A stretch of DNA of 64,000 nt from positions 2,173,501-2,237,500 of the forward strand of contig JAILWY010000016.1 in NCBI GenBank assembly GCA_022113835.1, written 5' to 3'. Positions 45,846 to 57,663 of the stretch are shown piece after piece. The stretch's first letter is position 1. Each line of letters opens with the position of its first letter. Below the pieces are notes generated by a model. The model was not told the origin of the DNA and searched no databases. It saw nothing but the letters and a program-made list of their open reading frames with translations. This stretch comes from Atopsyche davidsoni (taxonomy: Eukaryota; Arthropoda; Insecta; Trichoptera; Hydrobiosidae). Position numbers and translations under genes: made by a program.

Positions 45846-46885
45846 GTTAGCCACAGCTGAGATAATAGGGGAAAAGGTAGCAAGTACTGCGGGTGTAGGC
45901 GGCTTAGTCTACGCACATCGGCCACGGCTATAATATTCTACCTGCAAATGTGCTCTGAGGTTATCAAATTTTCAACGGACACTATCCAAATAGAAAACGT
46001 GCGTCCCGGTTCCGGTAATTGCGCCGTTTTATTGCGTTCTTTATGGTTTCCGAGAATGAATTTTCCGCGGTTTTTATTGTCTCTGCTTCCTCTGACATGG
46101 CCGCCTCTGATCTCGCAGCAATCATGTGCTGCGGAGTATTAAATTAAAATGTATGAAAGCATGCCTTTTTTGCAGTAATTATGAAAATACCATGCCACGC
46201 AGTTGTAAGAAATTATTTGTATTTTTTTATTAATTAAATGAAGATATATCAGAAACGCTCAGAGAAGCAATAAACCCATAATTATCGGAAATAAATTTTT
46301 GCATTACTTTTATGATACCGGCATTGGAAAACACAGTAATGTTATAATATGAATGATAAATAATTTTTCCGTAAATTTGTTTTAACAATTGTGTACGGTT
46401 ATGTATATTTTAATGCCAGAAATGCATTATTGTTTTAAATGTTTTAAAAACAAAGATCGCTTTACTTTATTTCCACTCAGGAAGTGTTCAACCCTATGTT
46501 GTTTTTTTGGTGTTCCGAATTGTTTTCAATGATTTATTGCAGTTTTGCGCTTCAAGTTTTGCATGCAATTTAAAATGAAATACAGTTGCGTGTGTTGCAA
46601 GTAAAAATAATTGATTTATATTAGACGTTTTTAAAAGACTGCGAGGCTTAAGCCCTCCGCACACGCAGCTTGCAAGACACTTGCAATTATCCGATAGCGT
46701 CCTACTTAAGTCGTCCGATGTGAAGAGGTCTTTTTACCGGATAAAATATTCAAACGTTGCATTGATTAAATTAAATTGAAATCAACTATTGGGTAACTAT
46801 CAAAATAAATTTTATGAAAATTATATATTTGAAAAAAAAAATGGGTGATATAATCAATTGCGCAATTATTTCGGTTATTGCATCT

Positions 46886-46957
46886 GGGGATGTAGCTCAG
46901 TGGTAGAGCGTTCGCTTTGCATGTGAAAGGCCCCGGGTTCGATCCCCGGCATCTCCA
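46886..46957 (+). tRNA. tRNA-Ala (anticodon TGC)
   Basis: A complete 72-nt cloverleaf. The acceptor stem GGGGATG pairs with CATCTCC, followed by discriminator A. The D arm is GCTC...GAGC. The anticodon stem TTCGC/GTGAA has one G-T pair, and the loop TTTGCAT carries TGC at 46918-46920. The T arm is CCCGG GTTCGAT CCCGG-type with an intact B box. There is no intron. Pol III-type T runs follow at 46961-46966 and 46968 onward. Confidence 0.97.
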
Positions 46958-46960
46958 ATC

Positions 46961-46966
46961 TTTTTT
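46961..46966 (+). terminator. Pol III terminator (T6) of tRNA-Ala
   Basis: Six T residues four bases past the tRNA end, backed up by a longer T run from 46968. Confidence 0.85.
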
Positions 46967-47149
46967 GTTTTTTTTTTTTTAATTTATTTGAGCACTTCAG
47001 CAAAACAGCAGTGGCTGACAAGTCTACTGCTAAGACAATTTTAAAATTAAATAATTATTTTGTTTTAAAAAATATATTTTGTTAACAGTAGCTCGCGAGA
47101 CTGAGACACAGTGTATAGAGTATTACATAAAAACCTCTCCCCACTTAAT

Positions 47150-47235
47150 CCTTACTTATTTAAATTTTTAAATACGTACGCTACCACTTAACTGTATTGT
47201 AAGCATATCCCTAAGAACTATTGTGATTTTAAAAA
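47150..47235 (+). repeat. Repeat family R2, single arm
   Basis: Contains gtacgctaccacttaa and actgtattgtaagcatatcc, matching the palindromic MITE at 18962-19348. Confidence 0.55.
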
Positions 47236-47686
47236 AAAGTCGATGGCGCAAAAGTTGGCGAACCCTGATTTCAAAGATACGTTTAATTTACGGCTTAATA
47301 TTAAAATAAACGTGGCGAGTAGTCTTGAATCTTAACTGTTGATTAAGTCGTTACTTCACGCTTGAGCAACTCGGATAATCTAGGGTCAAATTCAAACAGT
47401 GTTTCACGATTCGTTGTATCCTAATTCAGGCGACTGTCCTTGTCGGTCGGTGGAGCGGCTCGTAATTGATGCAAAAGGGCTGAGCCAGGCGTGTGGGAAG
47501 CCCGGACTTCCTCGGAGGTTGCTTTGAACCATTCGCTTTGATCTAGTTATAATTACCCAAGATTTAAGACTACGAAAAGCGTGCTTGTTTGATGCTATAA
47601 AATAAATCTTTTCCAGTTAATAAGCTTACAAGGTGATGACTTTAAAATTTATTTGTGTTATTTGTCATTAACGTATATAGGGCATT

Positions 47687-47800
47687 TAAAGCAGCCTACA
47701 CGTGCTGCGATACAATGCAATCCGAATGCATTCTCTTTGGTTTGTTTACAATTGACATTGACAAAGCACAGTTCGATTATAACGTGTTTAGGCTGCTTAT
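47687..47800. repeat. MITE (family R3)
   Basis: Left end AAAGCAGCCTACACGTGCTG; right end ACGTGTTTAGGCTGCTTA. It abuts the left terminus of the mariner-like element that follows. Confidence 0.65.
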
Positions 47801-47803
47801 ATA

Positions 47804-48330
47804 GAGTGTCCAAAGAGAGCATCGGGTATTTGTTAGTACATTAAAACAAAAACTACTAGTAATCAAGTGTTTTTTTATTGTTGATTATAAGAATACAAAA
47901 TAGAAAATTATTTCAAAAAGATGATGTTGGCACTCTTCTAATCTGGAACGAAGATTGCTGATAACACGCTGACACACAGCCTTCAAGATATTGCTGCTAT
48001 TTCCGACCTGATGTTTTGTTTCAATTCCGTTAGGTTCATCGGATTATTCTCATAAACCCTACTTTTAAGGTATCCCCATACGAAATAGCCAAGAGGGCTA
48101 AGATCGGGGCTTCTGGGAGGCCAGTTGATGTTACCTCTACGTGAAATGACCTTATTAGGGAATAATTCGTTAACAGCTTCAATTGATTGATTGGATGTAT
48201 GGAAACTTGTTGGAACCACGTTCTTGAGTTGAAACCTTGAAACTCCTGCAACTCTGGGCCCAAAAATGTTCGCAGCATATCGTAATAACCGTCACTATTC
48301 ACATTCACTCGATACTCTTATTGGACACTC
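47804..48330 (-). mobile_element. Internally deleted mariner-like element, copy A
   Basis: Inverted ends AGAGTGTCCAAAGAGAGC and AGAGTGTCCAATAAGAGT are flanked by TA on both sides. The minus strand encodes only the C-terminal part of a Tc1/mariner-type transposase: a WFQQ segment, then after a frame break NELFPNKVISRRGNINWPPR and SPDLSPLGYFVWGYLKS. The helix-turn-helix region and first catalytic Asp are absent, and the stretch that normally carries the second Asp just after WFQQ is deleted. Non-autonomous. Confidence 0.85.
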
Positions 48331-48369
48331 TATATTACACTGCAACTGTTAGGCTAATATATACATCCG

Positions 48370-48425
48370 ACAATACATGTACGCTACCACTTAAGCCACC
48401 CCACAACCTAATAGAACCACTTAAG
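48370..48425 (+). repeat. Repeat family R2, short piece
   Basis: Contains tgtacgctaccacttaagcc and ccccacaacct. It lies in the 440-bp spacer between two inverted mariner-like copies. The rest of the spacer (48510-48770) is unusually G+C-rich and holds an unrecognised 86-codon ORF. Confidence 0.5.
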
Positions 48426-48799
48426 TTGTCGATTGTGTTGCAACGCGTGCAAGCTGCTTTGATGACATTTATATCAAATACACACACATGAATTGTTTTC
48501 GATTAGATAATTGGAGCTGGTTGCGGGTGTGATCCGGCATTCCTGGGTTGCCGTCGGCTTGAGGTACTCCAGCATGACGAACCCTCGCCACACCCTCGCC
48601 GGCGCGGGCTGTGATGAATGTATTAATTCCTCGGTCGTGCTCTATCTCCCGCCGAATCGTTACTGCTCTCTCCTCCGTGCCGGGCTGTGTGAGACTGAGC
48701 CACCCCTTGAACGTCTAACCTCACCCCGTCTGCCTAAAGTGCGATTTTCGCCTCCCTTTGCAGATATATGATACTGCCGAGCAAAAGAGATTTTACTGA

Positions 48800-49316
48800 A
48801 AATGAAAATGCGATATGCTGCGAAAATTTTTGGGCCCAGAGTTGCAGGAGTTTCAGGGTTTCAACTCAAGAACGTGGTCCCAACACTTGCCATACATCCA
48901 ATCAATCAATTGAAGCTGTTAACGAATTATTCCCTAATAAAGTCATTTCACGTAGAGGTAACATCAACTGGCCTCCCAGAAGCCCCGACCTTCGCCCTCT
49001 TGACTATTTCGTATGGGGATACCTTAAAAGTAGGGTTTATGAGAATAATCCGACGAACCTAACAGAATTGAAACAAAACATCAGATCAGAAATGGCAGCA
49101 ATATCGAAGGCTATGTGTCAGTGTGTTATCAGCAATCTTCGTTTCAGATTAGAAGAGTGCCAGCAGCGCGTAATAATCACCATTTGGATAACATCATCTT
49201 TGTGAAACAATTTTCCATTTTGTATTCTTATAATCAACAATAAAAAAACACTTGATTACTAGTAGTTTTTGTTTTACTGAACTAACAAATACCTGATGCT
49301 CTATTTGGACAGCCTA
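48800..49316 (+). mobile_element. Internally deleted mariner-like element, copy B
   Basis: Plus-strand transposase C-terminus with SPDLRPLDYFVWGYLKSRVY and the right terminus TTTGGACAGCCTATA. The left terminal repeat is missing, and homology begins near aatgcgatatgctgcg (48808). It shares the deletion after WFQQ seen in copies A and C. With copy A it forms a head-to-head pair. Confidence 0.8.
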
Positions 49317-49377
49317 TATAATTAAAATTATAATTTTTGCTTCCAGACTTGTTAACTTGTTCAGTTGTATGCGTTTC

Positions 49378-49690
49378 TTGTGCACGGCTGCCATTCTGTA
49401 CCTTGAGCGTGTGTAAAGGATTGGTAATAGAGTATGTGCTCTGGAAGTACCTTGTCGTTTCTGAAGCATGCTGCAGAAGGAGTATCAGATCTAAACGCCA
49501 GAGCTTTGTATGGAAAGGATAATATAATAATGCTATTGGGCAGCAGCACTACGCAGACTTTTTTCGAAGGACTCGGAGACTCCCTATACTATTTTTCCCT
49601 TAGAAAACCATGAATACTAGCTCACCATGAGTTTGAAATTGTCACCGACCTCTTCTGAGGAGAGACACACGATGAAGACGATGCGTTTAA
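49378..49690 (-). repeat. Dispersed repeat family R1
   Basis: Reverse copy with gcgtgtgtaaaggattggta, gcagaaggagtatcagatct and gaggagagacacacgatgaa. It follows mariner copy B directly; the same order recurs at 58.3-59.1 kb. Confidence 0.72.
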
Positions 49691-52500
49691 TAAATTCATT
49701 TAAATTCAATTAATTATTACTGTCAATATATTTGGACTTCGAGTCTATACAGAGAGTTCGCATAAATTACTCAAAGCACGTGTTCCTTGGCTGACTCTGT
49801 TGCCGACTGGCGACGAGACAAATTTTTTATCATTTTACATATATACACTATGTGAAGCAATGTCTAGCCGTTCCATACATTATAAATAAATTAAAATATA
49901 AACTTATCTCCCTGTCGCCTCGTCTCGCTCGGGCCAGAGACCTGCAGTGCCGGTACGACTAAGGATTCATTAAGTTTCTTGATTAAATGGCAAACAGGTT
50001 ATTTTCTATATTTATCACTATTCGTAAATATTAAAACCTCTGCTGATTCCAGTTTTGCGCCCTCCGCTCATGTTCTTCGGCCCAAGAATATTCCAGACAA
50101 AACTATGCAATGCCACTAATAATAACCAGCGACGGCTCTATACGAGATAAATGTGATCTACAGCTAACAAAAATATAGAAAATATATTCTTAAAAGCAGT
50201 GGCGCGGGGTGAGGGCAAGCAATATAGCAAAACCAACATATTAGCTCGGTTTGATTTTCATATAAAGTCTCTAAAAGCCTTGCGATGTGTTAAACCATAT
50301 TATCATACATTTCATGCCCTTACCGCACGCCACTGTAAAAAAAAATCTGCAGCCTTTATGCATAGTTAGATTTTGTATCAAAAAAGTTAAAATCTTATTA
50401 TATGTGAATACTTGTTAGTCAAAAAGTATAACTTTGTATTTTTATCAATGTCCTTCGTAATAAGTCAGTGAAGGGATGTAAAAGGGGTTGGTTAAAAATT
50501 TTCCAGGGGCGGCGTGAGCGGTTGGGGGTATTCTAGACTGTAGCGACCTGTCCTGGCGCTGTGCTCAATTAAACCACTGCGGCACAGTATCTGAATGACA
50601 CGATTATTGCCACTTGCGATTTGCAAAAAAAATTGACTTGAATATTTTTAAAGTCTTCAATGGGAAAAATTAATTACAAAGTCAGATTTGCACTCGAAAG
50701 TGAATATTATAAAATAAATTATATTAAATATGATTTAACTGAATTTTAAAAATTAAAGGTTTAGATAATTTGTATTCACGAAAGAGATACACCGGCGGAT
50801 TGCGTAATAATAAAACACGTTTAACGACATTTGGCATATGTCGGGCGACATTTCCATCGCCGGTGACATTCTCGCTGCGCTTTCGATCGTAAAACTTTTA
50901 TTGTTTTGTATTTCTTTAGAGAATAATTCTGAAGAAATTTAATAAAAGGTCACAACCCCTCGTCCGGGATGTCTCCACCAGCTCATTGTACTTGGTTATT
51001 AATATTTGCAAGTGTCACTCGTTATAAGATATTGGAGACGATCTCACTGAACATATAATTTATCATAAGATAGCCTTTTATTTACGACTTTCGCTGATTC
51101 TGCATCCACGTTGGTTTTCTCCTTCCGATGCCTCTTTTTTTTTTCGGAAAATCAGCTGCAGTAGGCTTTATTTATTATTTCTAGAATATGACCAAAATAG
51201 AAAGCCTTACCCAAAACACGCATAGGTTACAGGCTAATTATTATAAGCTGTCGGTTGTTTTGTAGTAACGTGTGTAGGCTGCTTTATACTACAAATAATC
51301 TTGATGATATTTTTTGCATATATTATATGTATTTTTCTCATGTTACTTGTCTTTACCTTAGCAATATGGAAACCCACATTTTTTCACACACTATCCCTAT
51401 CGTGGAGTAATATAATATCGGATGGATATTATTTGGTGTTATTAATGGTGTTAGAAGATCTTGTGCATGTTCAGCACGTGAAACGACTGTAAGTGTTGTT
51501 TATTAGTAGGAACTCTGGCATAAAAGCATTAATGCAGTGGACGCCGCGTCCGAGAAGATGGCCGTAAATTATAACGTAATAGTGCGGAGCCTAACGATGT
51601 TTTCTGGACTGAGGGAACAACTCCTGTTGATACTGTTAAACAACGCTAAAACCTGTTTAAACCCTTCCTAAGCCTCACTTAAGGACGTATCATTGCATTA
51701 CTCGGCGGTTGCCAACGACACTAAGAAACTCGATTGAAACGATGAGAAAAATCCCGGACTTTTTTTTACGTCACTTGTTGTATTCAAAGAGACCTCCACA
51801 GTTATCGCAGTTCTGCGCTCTTTTCCAAAAAGATTCGCTTTCAATTAGTAATACTGATCATAGTTTGTTAGCCAAAATCAAACAAGCAAAATATTAAAAA
51901 TAGCAAGGTTTTCCAGTTTCTCCTACAATGTATTCAAAGCCTGTTTTATTTATTCTTCTCATGCTTGGTGTAAAGCAAGTATTACAAGTATCTCTGTACT
52001 TATGTCATTATTTAAGCATGTTTACTATTATTTCTAAAACGTTGTTTTAAGTTGTCTTGACAGTTATATTTTTATATAAAATATTAAAACGGTCACGTTT
52101 TCCTGAAACAGTTTATGTAGAAGACAATGATGTATGTAAGAAGAAAACGATGGTAAGTATATAAAAAAATCTTTGAACTCAGACTAAACTTATGCCGGGG
52201 TTAAAAAAACCATATTAGTCACGTGAATGTTAAAACAACTAATTATGAAAGCAATAAACCAGTACATTCAGCCTCTGTTAATTATGTTTAGTCGTGTATT
52301 TAACAATAAAAACGTGTTTTTATGTGTAACTGTATTTAGAAATAAATATTTAAGTTTTAGCTTTGCAGTTTAATTTAAGCGTACTTGTAAATCTGTGCCA
52401 TCGACCTATGTTAAATATAAAATTTATCTTTTTAAATATATTATATAAATTGTTTAGGTCTTTACAAGTAAGTTCAAAGTAACTTTTTTTATAAAAAATA
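49691..52500. other. Gene-free stretch
   Basis: AT-rich with no supported gene. A lone right end of MITE family R3 (gtgtgtaggctgctttata) lies near 51268-51287. Small ORFs under 65 codons are not convincing. Confidence 0.45.
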
Positions 52501-52579
52501 ACGTGAAATGTATTTGGAAAAGTCAGATACGATTTACAAAATGTGTTTTTTTTCCCTTGTGATTCCTCTCCATCCTCCA

Positions 52580-52762
52580 GGATGCAGCATCGCGCACTTG
52601 GCCAATAGCAATGTCGAGGTTGCCAGAACAGGTTTGCTGCTCGGAAGACTCAAACTCGGGACTCGCTCGTCCTCAAAGCAATTCATCGCCTTATGTCTCT
52701 CAAGAATCATGCTGTTGAATTTCAGTACAGTATTACTCTATATTTGCAAACGGTTTGCTTGA
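52580..52762 (+). CDS. Weak candidate exon
   Basis: A strong polypyrimidine tract and CAG (tttcccttgtgattcctctccatcctccag, broken here: tract 52548-52579, AG at 52578-52579) precede an open frame to 52762 reading GCSIAHLANSNVEVARTGLL and on to a stop. No convincing donor and no family match. Confidence 0.18.
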   Translation, partial: GCSIAHLANSNVEVARTGLLLGRLKLGTRSSSKQFIALCLSRIMLLNFSTVLLYICKRFA

Positions 52763-53150
52763 AAAGCTAAATGCTAGGTGCATGGGTTCAAGTCGATCAG
52801 TCTATTGAAATCTTTTTTTAAGGTGCCTCTACTAAGACTAGGTTTGTGATCATATCACTGAGCATATGTGATATTTATGCTGAGCCAGTGTTCATGGATG
52901 TTTTAGGGAGAATAGTGTAGTCTCCGAGTCCTTCTACACCGCAGTTTTATATTCGAAGGAAACGTCTGCGTATTGCTGCTGCCCAGTAGCATTATTATAT
53001 AATCCTTTCCTTACAAAACTCTGGCGCTTAGATCTGATACTCCTTCTGCAGAAAGTTACAGAAAAAAATAAAGTTACATCCGTCCACAATCATTCAAAGT
53101 CCACTACTCAAGCAGTCATGATCAAGCAACAGAATGGGAAGAGCGGTGAG
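52755..53150 (+). repeat. Dispersed repeat family R1 with 5' extension
   Basis: The copy includes an upstream part (aaaagctaaatgctaggtgc, atgggttcaagtcgatcag) with a B-box-like GGGTTCAAGTC, then the usual gctgagccagtgttcatgg to cagaatgggaagagcggtga. The upstream part also occurs at 54350-54400. A B box would fit a tRNA-related SINE head. Confidence 0.65.
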
Positions 53151-53509
53151 AGCGAAATCTGGCTTTTTAAAAATTAAAAAAATACTTTTAAAACGGTACT
53201 AGAGTCCCGTATATACATTCTCGAGTCATGGTCACAGCCTGGCAGAGCAGTGGTCGAGGCGATCGCTTATCGGCGGCGAGGGTGCCGTAATCGGACCCAG
53301 CTGGGCTCGGAGCACCATCATTTGATTATCAGTATTAAAATATGTATATATATATCTGAAGCTCAAAGCTTCGACATGCCAGCGGCGCGTTTAACGGAGG
53401 CTTAAGAGCTGTACATTACCGCTTTATAGTTAAACCTGGATGGAAGGCTCTCAGGTGCTTACACCTCCAAACATAGTTGATAAGTTATGATTTTTCGTAT
53501 AATATCGAT

Positions 53510-53860
53510 CGGAATCATTCAATTATGGATAGCCATTATATATATAAGTGATTCACTTTAGAATATATACAGAACTAGCACGCAGTACTTTCAATAATTT
53601 GAGCAATGTACTATGCTCAAGAGATTCACTAAACGTTATGTCGTCTTAGTTCTCCTTTATGGAGTCGAAGTCTGGACACTCAAGACAGCTACTATGCAAA
53701 GAATTGAAGCGTTTGAAATGAGGCTGTATAAGAGAATCCATGGGATGACCGCGTCATCTTGACGCTGGTAAAGAAGCGGAAAGTCTCCTATTAAAAAGGG
53801 GCATTGGATGAAGGAAGTTCACGTGGCCCAAGATAGGGATATGTTCGAGAAGAAAAATTC
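53510..53860 (+). pseudogene. Non-LTR retrotransposon fragment
   Basis: The plus strand encodes LYGVEVWTLKTATMQRIEAF followed by EMRLY, the typical C-terminal region of a LINE endonuclease-reverse transcriptase. Downstream it degenerates and ends in the ggggcattggatgaaggaag phrase shared with other copies. Confidence 0.8.
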
Positions 53861-54295
53861 ACAGAATAGTACTCGTTGATGATTGTGTACACATGATATT
53901 GAATTTTTGTGTGATTATGTTCTTTGTACGTCACACATGATACCGACGCATTGTTGTATTATTCATAGCAAGTATGGATAAATAAAATTTAAAATATATA
54001 TAAAGTAGTAATGAGGTAGAATAAATCAAGATAAAATCAGTTCCCATACGTAAAGGTGGGACTCGGGGACGTGCTTGGGGCTGCAGAGGGGCGCTGGAGT
54101 CCCGATAATGAGATGCCCCCCCAGATAGGCCCTGGCGCCCCCCGTCTGGCCTGTTATCGGCCACCCCCGGATTGTGCCCCGCGGCCGTCGGTTACTGCCA
54201 ATTGCTACTGTAAACTTGCTGCCGCATGCATGCATATCCAAAAAATTAAATTTAAATATATCCGAAAATAAATTTTATCAAATATCTTTTGGTTT
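53861..54295. other. No gene; GC-rich patch
   Basis: A notably G+C-rich patch at 54050-54200 (gccccccgtctgg, gccccgcggccgtcgg) stands out from AT-rich flanks. ORFs of about 70 codons on both strands are not recognisable. Confidence 0.35.
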
Positions 54296-54299
54296 CGCA

Positions 54300-54556
54300 C
54301 TCATGCTGAGCCAGTGTTCATGGTTTTCTAAGAGGTAAATGGTGTTTGCATGAAAAGCTAAATGCTAGGTGCATGGGTTCAAGAGGAGGTTTGTGATCAT
54401 CTCACTGAGCATATACTTATGCTGAGTCAGTTTTCATGGTTTTCTTAGGGAAAATAGTATAGTCCCCGGGGCCTTGTACACCGCAGTTTTATATGAGAAG
54501 GAAAAGTTTGCGTATTGCTGCTGCCCGATAGTATTATTATATAATTCTTTCCTTAT
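54300..54556 (+). repeat. Dispersed repeat family R1, rearranged copy
   Basis: Contains the gctgagccagtgttcatgg phrase twice, with the B-box-like aaaagctaaatgctaggtgc head in between, then gcgtattgctgctgcccgat. It is truncated at the 3' side. Confidence 0.65.
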
Positions 54557-54707
54557 ATTTTTATTGTTATTTTTAAAGAGTTGTTTAGTTTTATTTTGTC
54601 GTTAATTTGTTTTTTTAATTATAAAGAATAATATATTTTTTTATTAGCTCCAAATCGTGATTATTCAAACGCTTATTATGATGTTTTGTTCCTTCTGTTC
54701 AATGCAG

Positions 54708-54772
54708 GTAAGTTTCCAGCAGGAACGAAGTTGAGTCAAAGTACTGACAATATGGAGTACTACAAATTAAAG
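54708..54772 (+). CDS. Candidate 65-nt microexon
   Basis: An acceptor (CCTTCTGTTCAATGCAG) and a donor (AAG|GTTAGA) bound 65 bases in which only one frame is open: KFPAGTKLSQSTDNMEYYKL then K, entered after two bases. Composition differs from the flanks and the peptide looks protein-like. I cannot name the gene, and no partner exon is assignable nearby. Confidence 0.3.
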
Positions 54773-54981
54773 GTTAGAAACAAATAAAAATAATTTGTAT
54801 TTTTATATTAAATAATATAGTGCCATCTATGATTAGTTTTGTATATCTATCAATCTAATAGTTTTTCTTTAGTGTCTATTTTGATGATACATATTTCTAT
54901 CATATAGAAATATTATTAGAAAAGATTTATTTAATTATGTGCAAATAGTTTTGTAGCGTTTTATTGAATCGTTAACTACTG

Positions 54982-55053
54982 TCCTCGGTAGTATAGTGGT
55001 CAGTATCCCCGCCTGTCACGCGGGAGACCGGGGTTCGATTCCCCGCCGGGGAG
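54982..55053 (+). tRNA. tRNA-Asp (anticodon GTC)
   Basis: A complete 72-nt cloverleaf. The acceptor TCCTCGG pairs with CCGGGGA (one wobble), discriminator G. The anticodon stem CCCGC/GCGGG has loop CTGTCAC with GTC at 55015-55017. The T arm carries GGTTCGATTCC. There is no intron. A T5 run at 55056-55060 is the likely Pol III stop. Confidence 0.97.
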
Positions 55054-55060
55054 TATTTTT

Positions 55061-56280
55061 GCAATTTTTTATAAAAAGACAACTACACCAATACGTGATA
55101 ATATTTCAACGTGTCTCATTTTTATTTTTCAAATTAAGGTAATTACGCATTGATTACCCTTGTAGGCCATTTTGTAGCGGATGAATAGTCATTTTTCTGC
55201 GTCCCTTTTCGACAAATTAGTTCCACCCTCTTGTTCAGAAGTTTTTCGATCAAGAACCATGAGAAGGCTGTTTTTGAGTGACTACCCCCGGAATGTGCAT
55301 CGAGAGAGGCGCTCTGAGCTATCGACCAAAAGATAAACGAAACACGGCCCATTTTTAAAAATGTAAAATCAGTGTGGCACTCGATTGTACTTTAATATGT
55401 ATAATATTTAATTTATTTAATTATTAAAATAAAAAAATAGCGAACCTAGCGGTGACTAGCGAAACTTAATATTTACAAGCAAAAAAATATTAAAATGTAG
55501 TTTCGATAATATATGCATGTGAATTATTGAGTTCATCGTGAATTCTAGTTGACAGTCTATTTAATATAAAATAGTTTAGAATACGATTGATATTTGCTCC
55601 ATACAGACATTTCCAAGCTGATTCATAGGAGTGACGATTTATACTTGTTTCTGATAGTTATGATATTTCAAAGTATTTGCAACTCTATTATGTATCATTA
55701 AAGCAAATAAAAGTCCATAAACTCAAAGATAACACAATTGGTTGTATTGCAATGTTATATCTTGAATTTTTGTTGCAAACTACCTATCCACAAGCGGTTG
55801 TAATTAAATAGCGTTTCCTGTTGCATAAACTATAAGGATCGAAGCGTCGCTGTAAATCTGTCATAGCTAAACGCAGCCTCTTGCAATTACAGAAAATTAG
55901 TCCAAGATATTAGATCGGTCGTAAATTTTCTTGCTCGCACTTCAAACGCAGCCTGCAGTCGGTAATTAGCGGATTCGTGAAGGGTGATGGAGACGACGCT
56001 AGAGGCCTCCGACCGGGCTGAAAGCGGCATTAGGACGCGGTTACCTCCCAGTATAATGCACTCGCCCGATTGTGATAGATCACGAAGACGAGCTGCTGCA
56101 GACAAAGGTGAGGTGCCCCAATGACGTCGCAAGCAGAATGACGTGAGCAGGCGAAAAAAAACTCAAAGATATTGTATCAATCGTGGATTTCAATGCTCGC
56201 TCTTCAAAGCTAACCTGCAGTCGATAATTTAGTTAAAAATTCCGGGGCAAAGAGACAGATCGAAAGACAGACTTAAAATG
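55061..56280. other. Gene-free stretch with a diverged duplication
   Basis: About 80 bases around 55900-55975 (cttcaaacgcagcctgcagt, cggtaattagcgg) recur in worn form at 56160-56232 (cttcaaagctaacctgcagt). The G+C-rich segment between them has no recognisable ORF. Confidence 0.4.
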
Positions 56281-56284
56281 TATA

Positions 56285-56575
56285 AAACTACTAAGAAATT
56301 CAATATTTTTGACAGAGAGTACTTGGTGGAATTGTTCGTCCACATGTTCGTTTTTATTAGTGACCGGTTTCACCAACCTTTCACGTTGGCATTATCAAAC
56401 CGAGTGAGATTTTATATGATAATAAGCAATTAGGTAAACAATTGTTTGAGGGAGAGGTTGTTGGAGCGAGAAAGAGTGATTGTCAAAGGTCAAAGTGTGA
56501 AAGGTTGGCGAAACCGGTCACTAATAAAAACGAACATGTGGAAAATCACTCAAGTATTTTACTCAAAAATATTAT
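56285..56575. repeat. Fold-back element with two opposed ribozyme-like motifs
   Basis: Left arm: head phrase aaattcaatatttttgacag at 56294, ccacatgttcgtttttatta, then a minus-strand motif at 56358-56400 (TTTGATAATGCCAAC...GGTTGGTGAAACCGGTC). Right arm: a plus-strand half motif at 56494-56522, then the inverse cgaacatgtggaaaatcact. The centre (56401-56493) is not shared with other copies. Confidence 0.78.
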
Positions 56576-57660
56576 AAAACTACTACCAACACGTAATAAC
56601 TTACGAGTAAAGAAACCCCTGAAAGTCGAAAATGCTTACAGCAAAAAATATCACCGTAATCTACTTGCTATTCATATTTGTTATGAACTATCACTTTTTA
56701 TGAACACACAAAGATATATCGATATGAACGTTCAATTACTAAATAACATAATATAAAGAGTATCATTATTTTATAGCCAAAAAAAAATATATTTTTACTC
56801 CACGATTTCCTAAAATAGGCACAAGTAATCCGACGAGACATTTGAATATTTTTTTTATTGGTTCACGTCTTTCCAATATGATGTCGCAGAGTGGATGTGC
56901 GGGACACACCTGTTATTAGGTGGCAAGGCACTCACCGGCAGGGATCATCCCGTGATAAAGTTGAGATGATCCTGTAATAAACCGAGATAGGATCTTGCGA
57001 GGACCGCCCGGGCAGTGATTACAATGAACGGGGATATGGCCCATAGTCCTTCATACTCTGGACATAATAGCGCAATATACACGCCCGACTACCTTTATTA
57101 AACACATCATTATAATATATTCTTTATTACACTTAATTTTTAAATGGAGACTGTGGACGCTTAAAAAGTGTTAAAATTAGGGGTTTCACGATTGTAATCA
57201 TGATAACTACAGCATTTGAACCAGAAGATAATACAAGTTGTGAAGTTCTATGTACAATCATGAAAATGAGTCCCGCCGTGTTAAAATGCTTTTCGGATTT
57301 GTCTCACAAACGTGCATTCTTAAAGTAAGGCGTAGATAGGACTATCTCATGTCTCTGTTAATGCATTTCCCAGTCTAGCCACAATTATCTCAGCCGCGGT
57401 TAACCGGAGATTAGTGGACACTAAACTCCCCCCCCCAAACGGTAAGATTAATTACAAGAGATTAAGGGCTAAGCAGGCGCATCGGGGTGGTGGAAATTAT
57501 CCTGTACGCGCACATATCAGAAGCCTGCAGTGATAACTTAAAATGTGAACTTATGTTTCAAGAGACTACTGAGACTATCAACCGTTTATTTATCGCTATT
57601 GGCTGATCGAGGGCTTTAGTAGACAGTACAAGTGATTTTGCCTTGATATCGCGAGAAGAC
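56576..57660. other. Gene-free stretch
   Basis: No supported gene. A moderately G+C-rich section at 56880-57060 and a C8 run near 57428 are the only visible features. Confidence 0.4.
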
Positions 57661-57663
57661 GCG

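Noticed and set aside
48511..48771. GC-rich 86-codon ORF between mariner copies
   Set aside because: No family resemblance and no splice context. It is mentioned only as a GC-rich spacer.
53235..53325. Possible tRNA or SINE head (agcctggcagagcagtggtc)
   Set aside because: No cloverleaf forms and the B box is poor.
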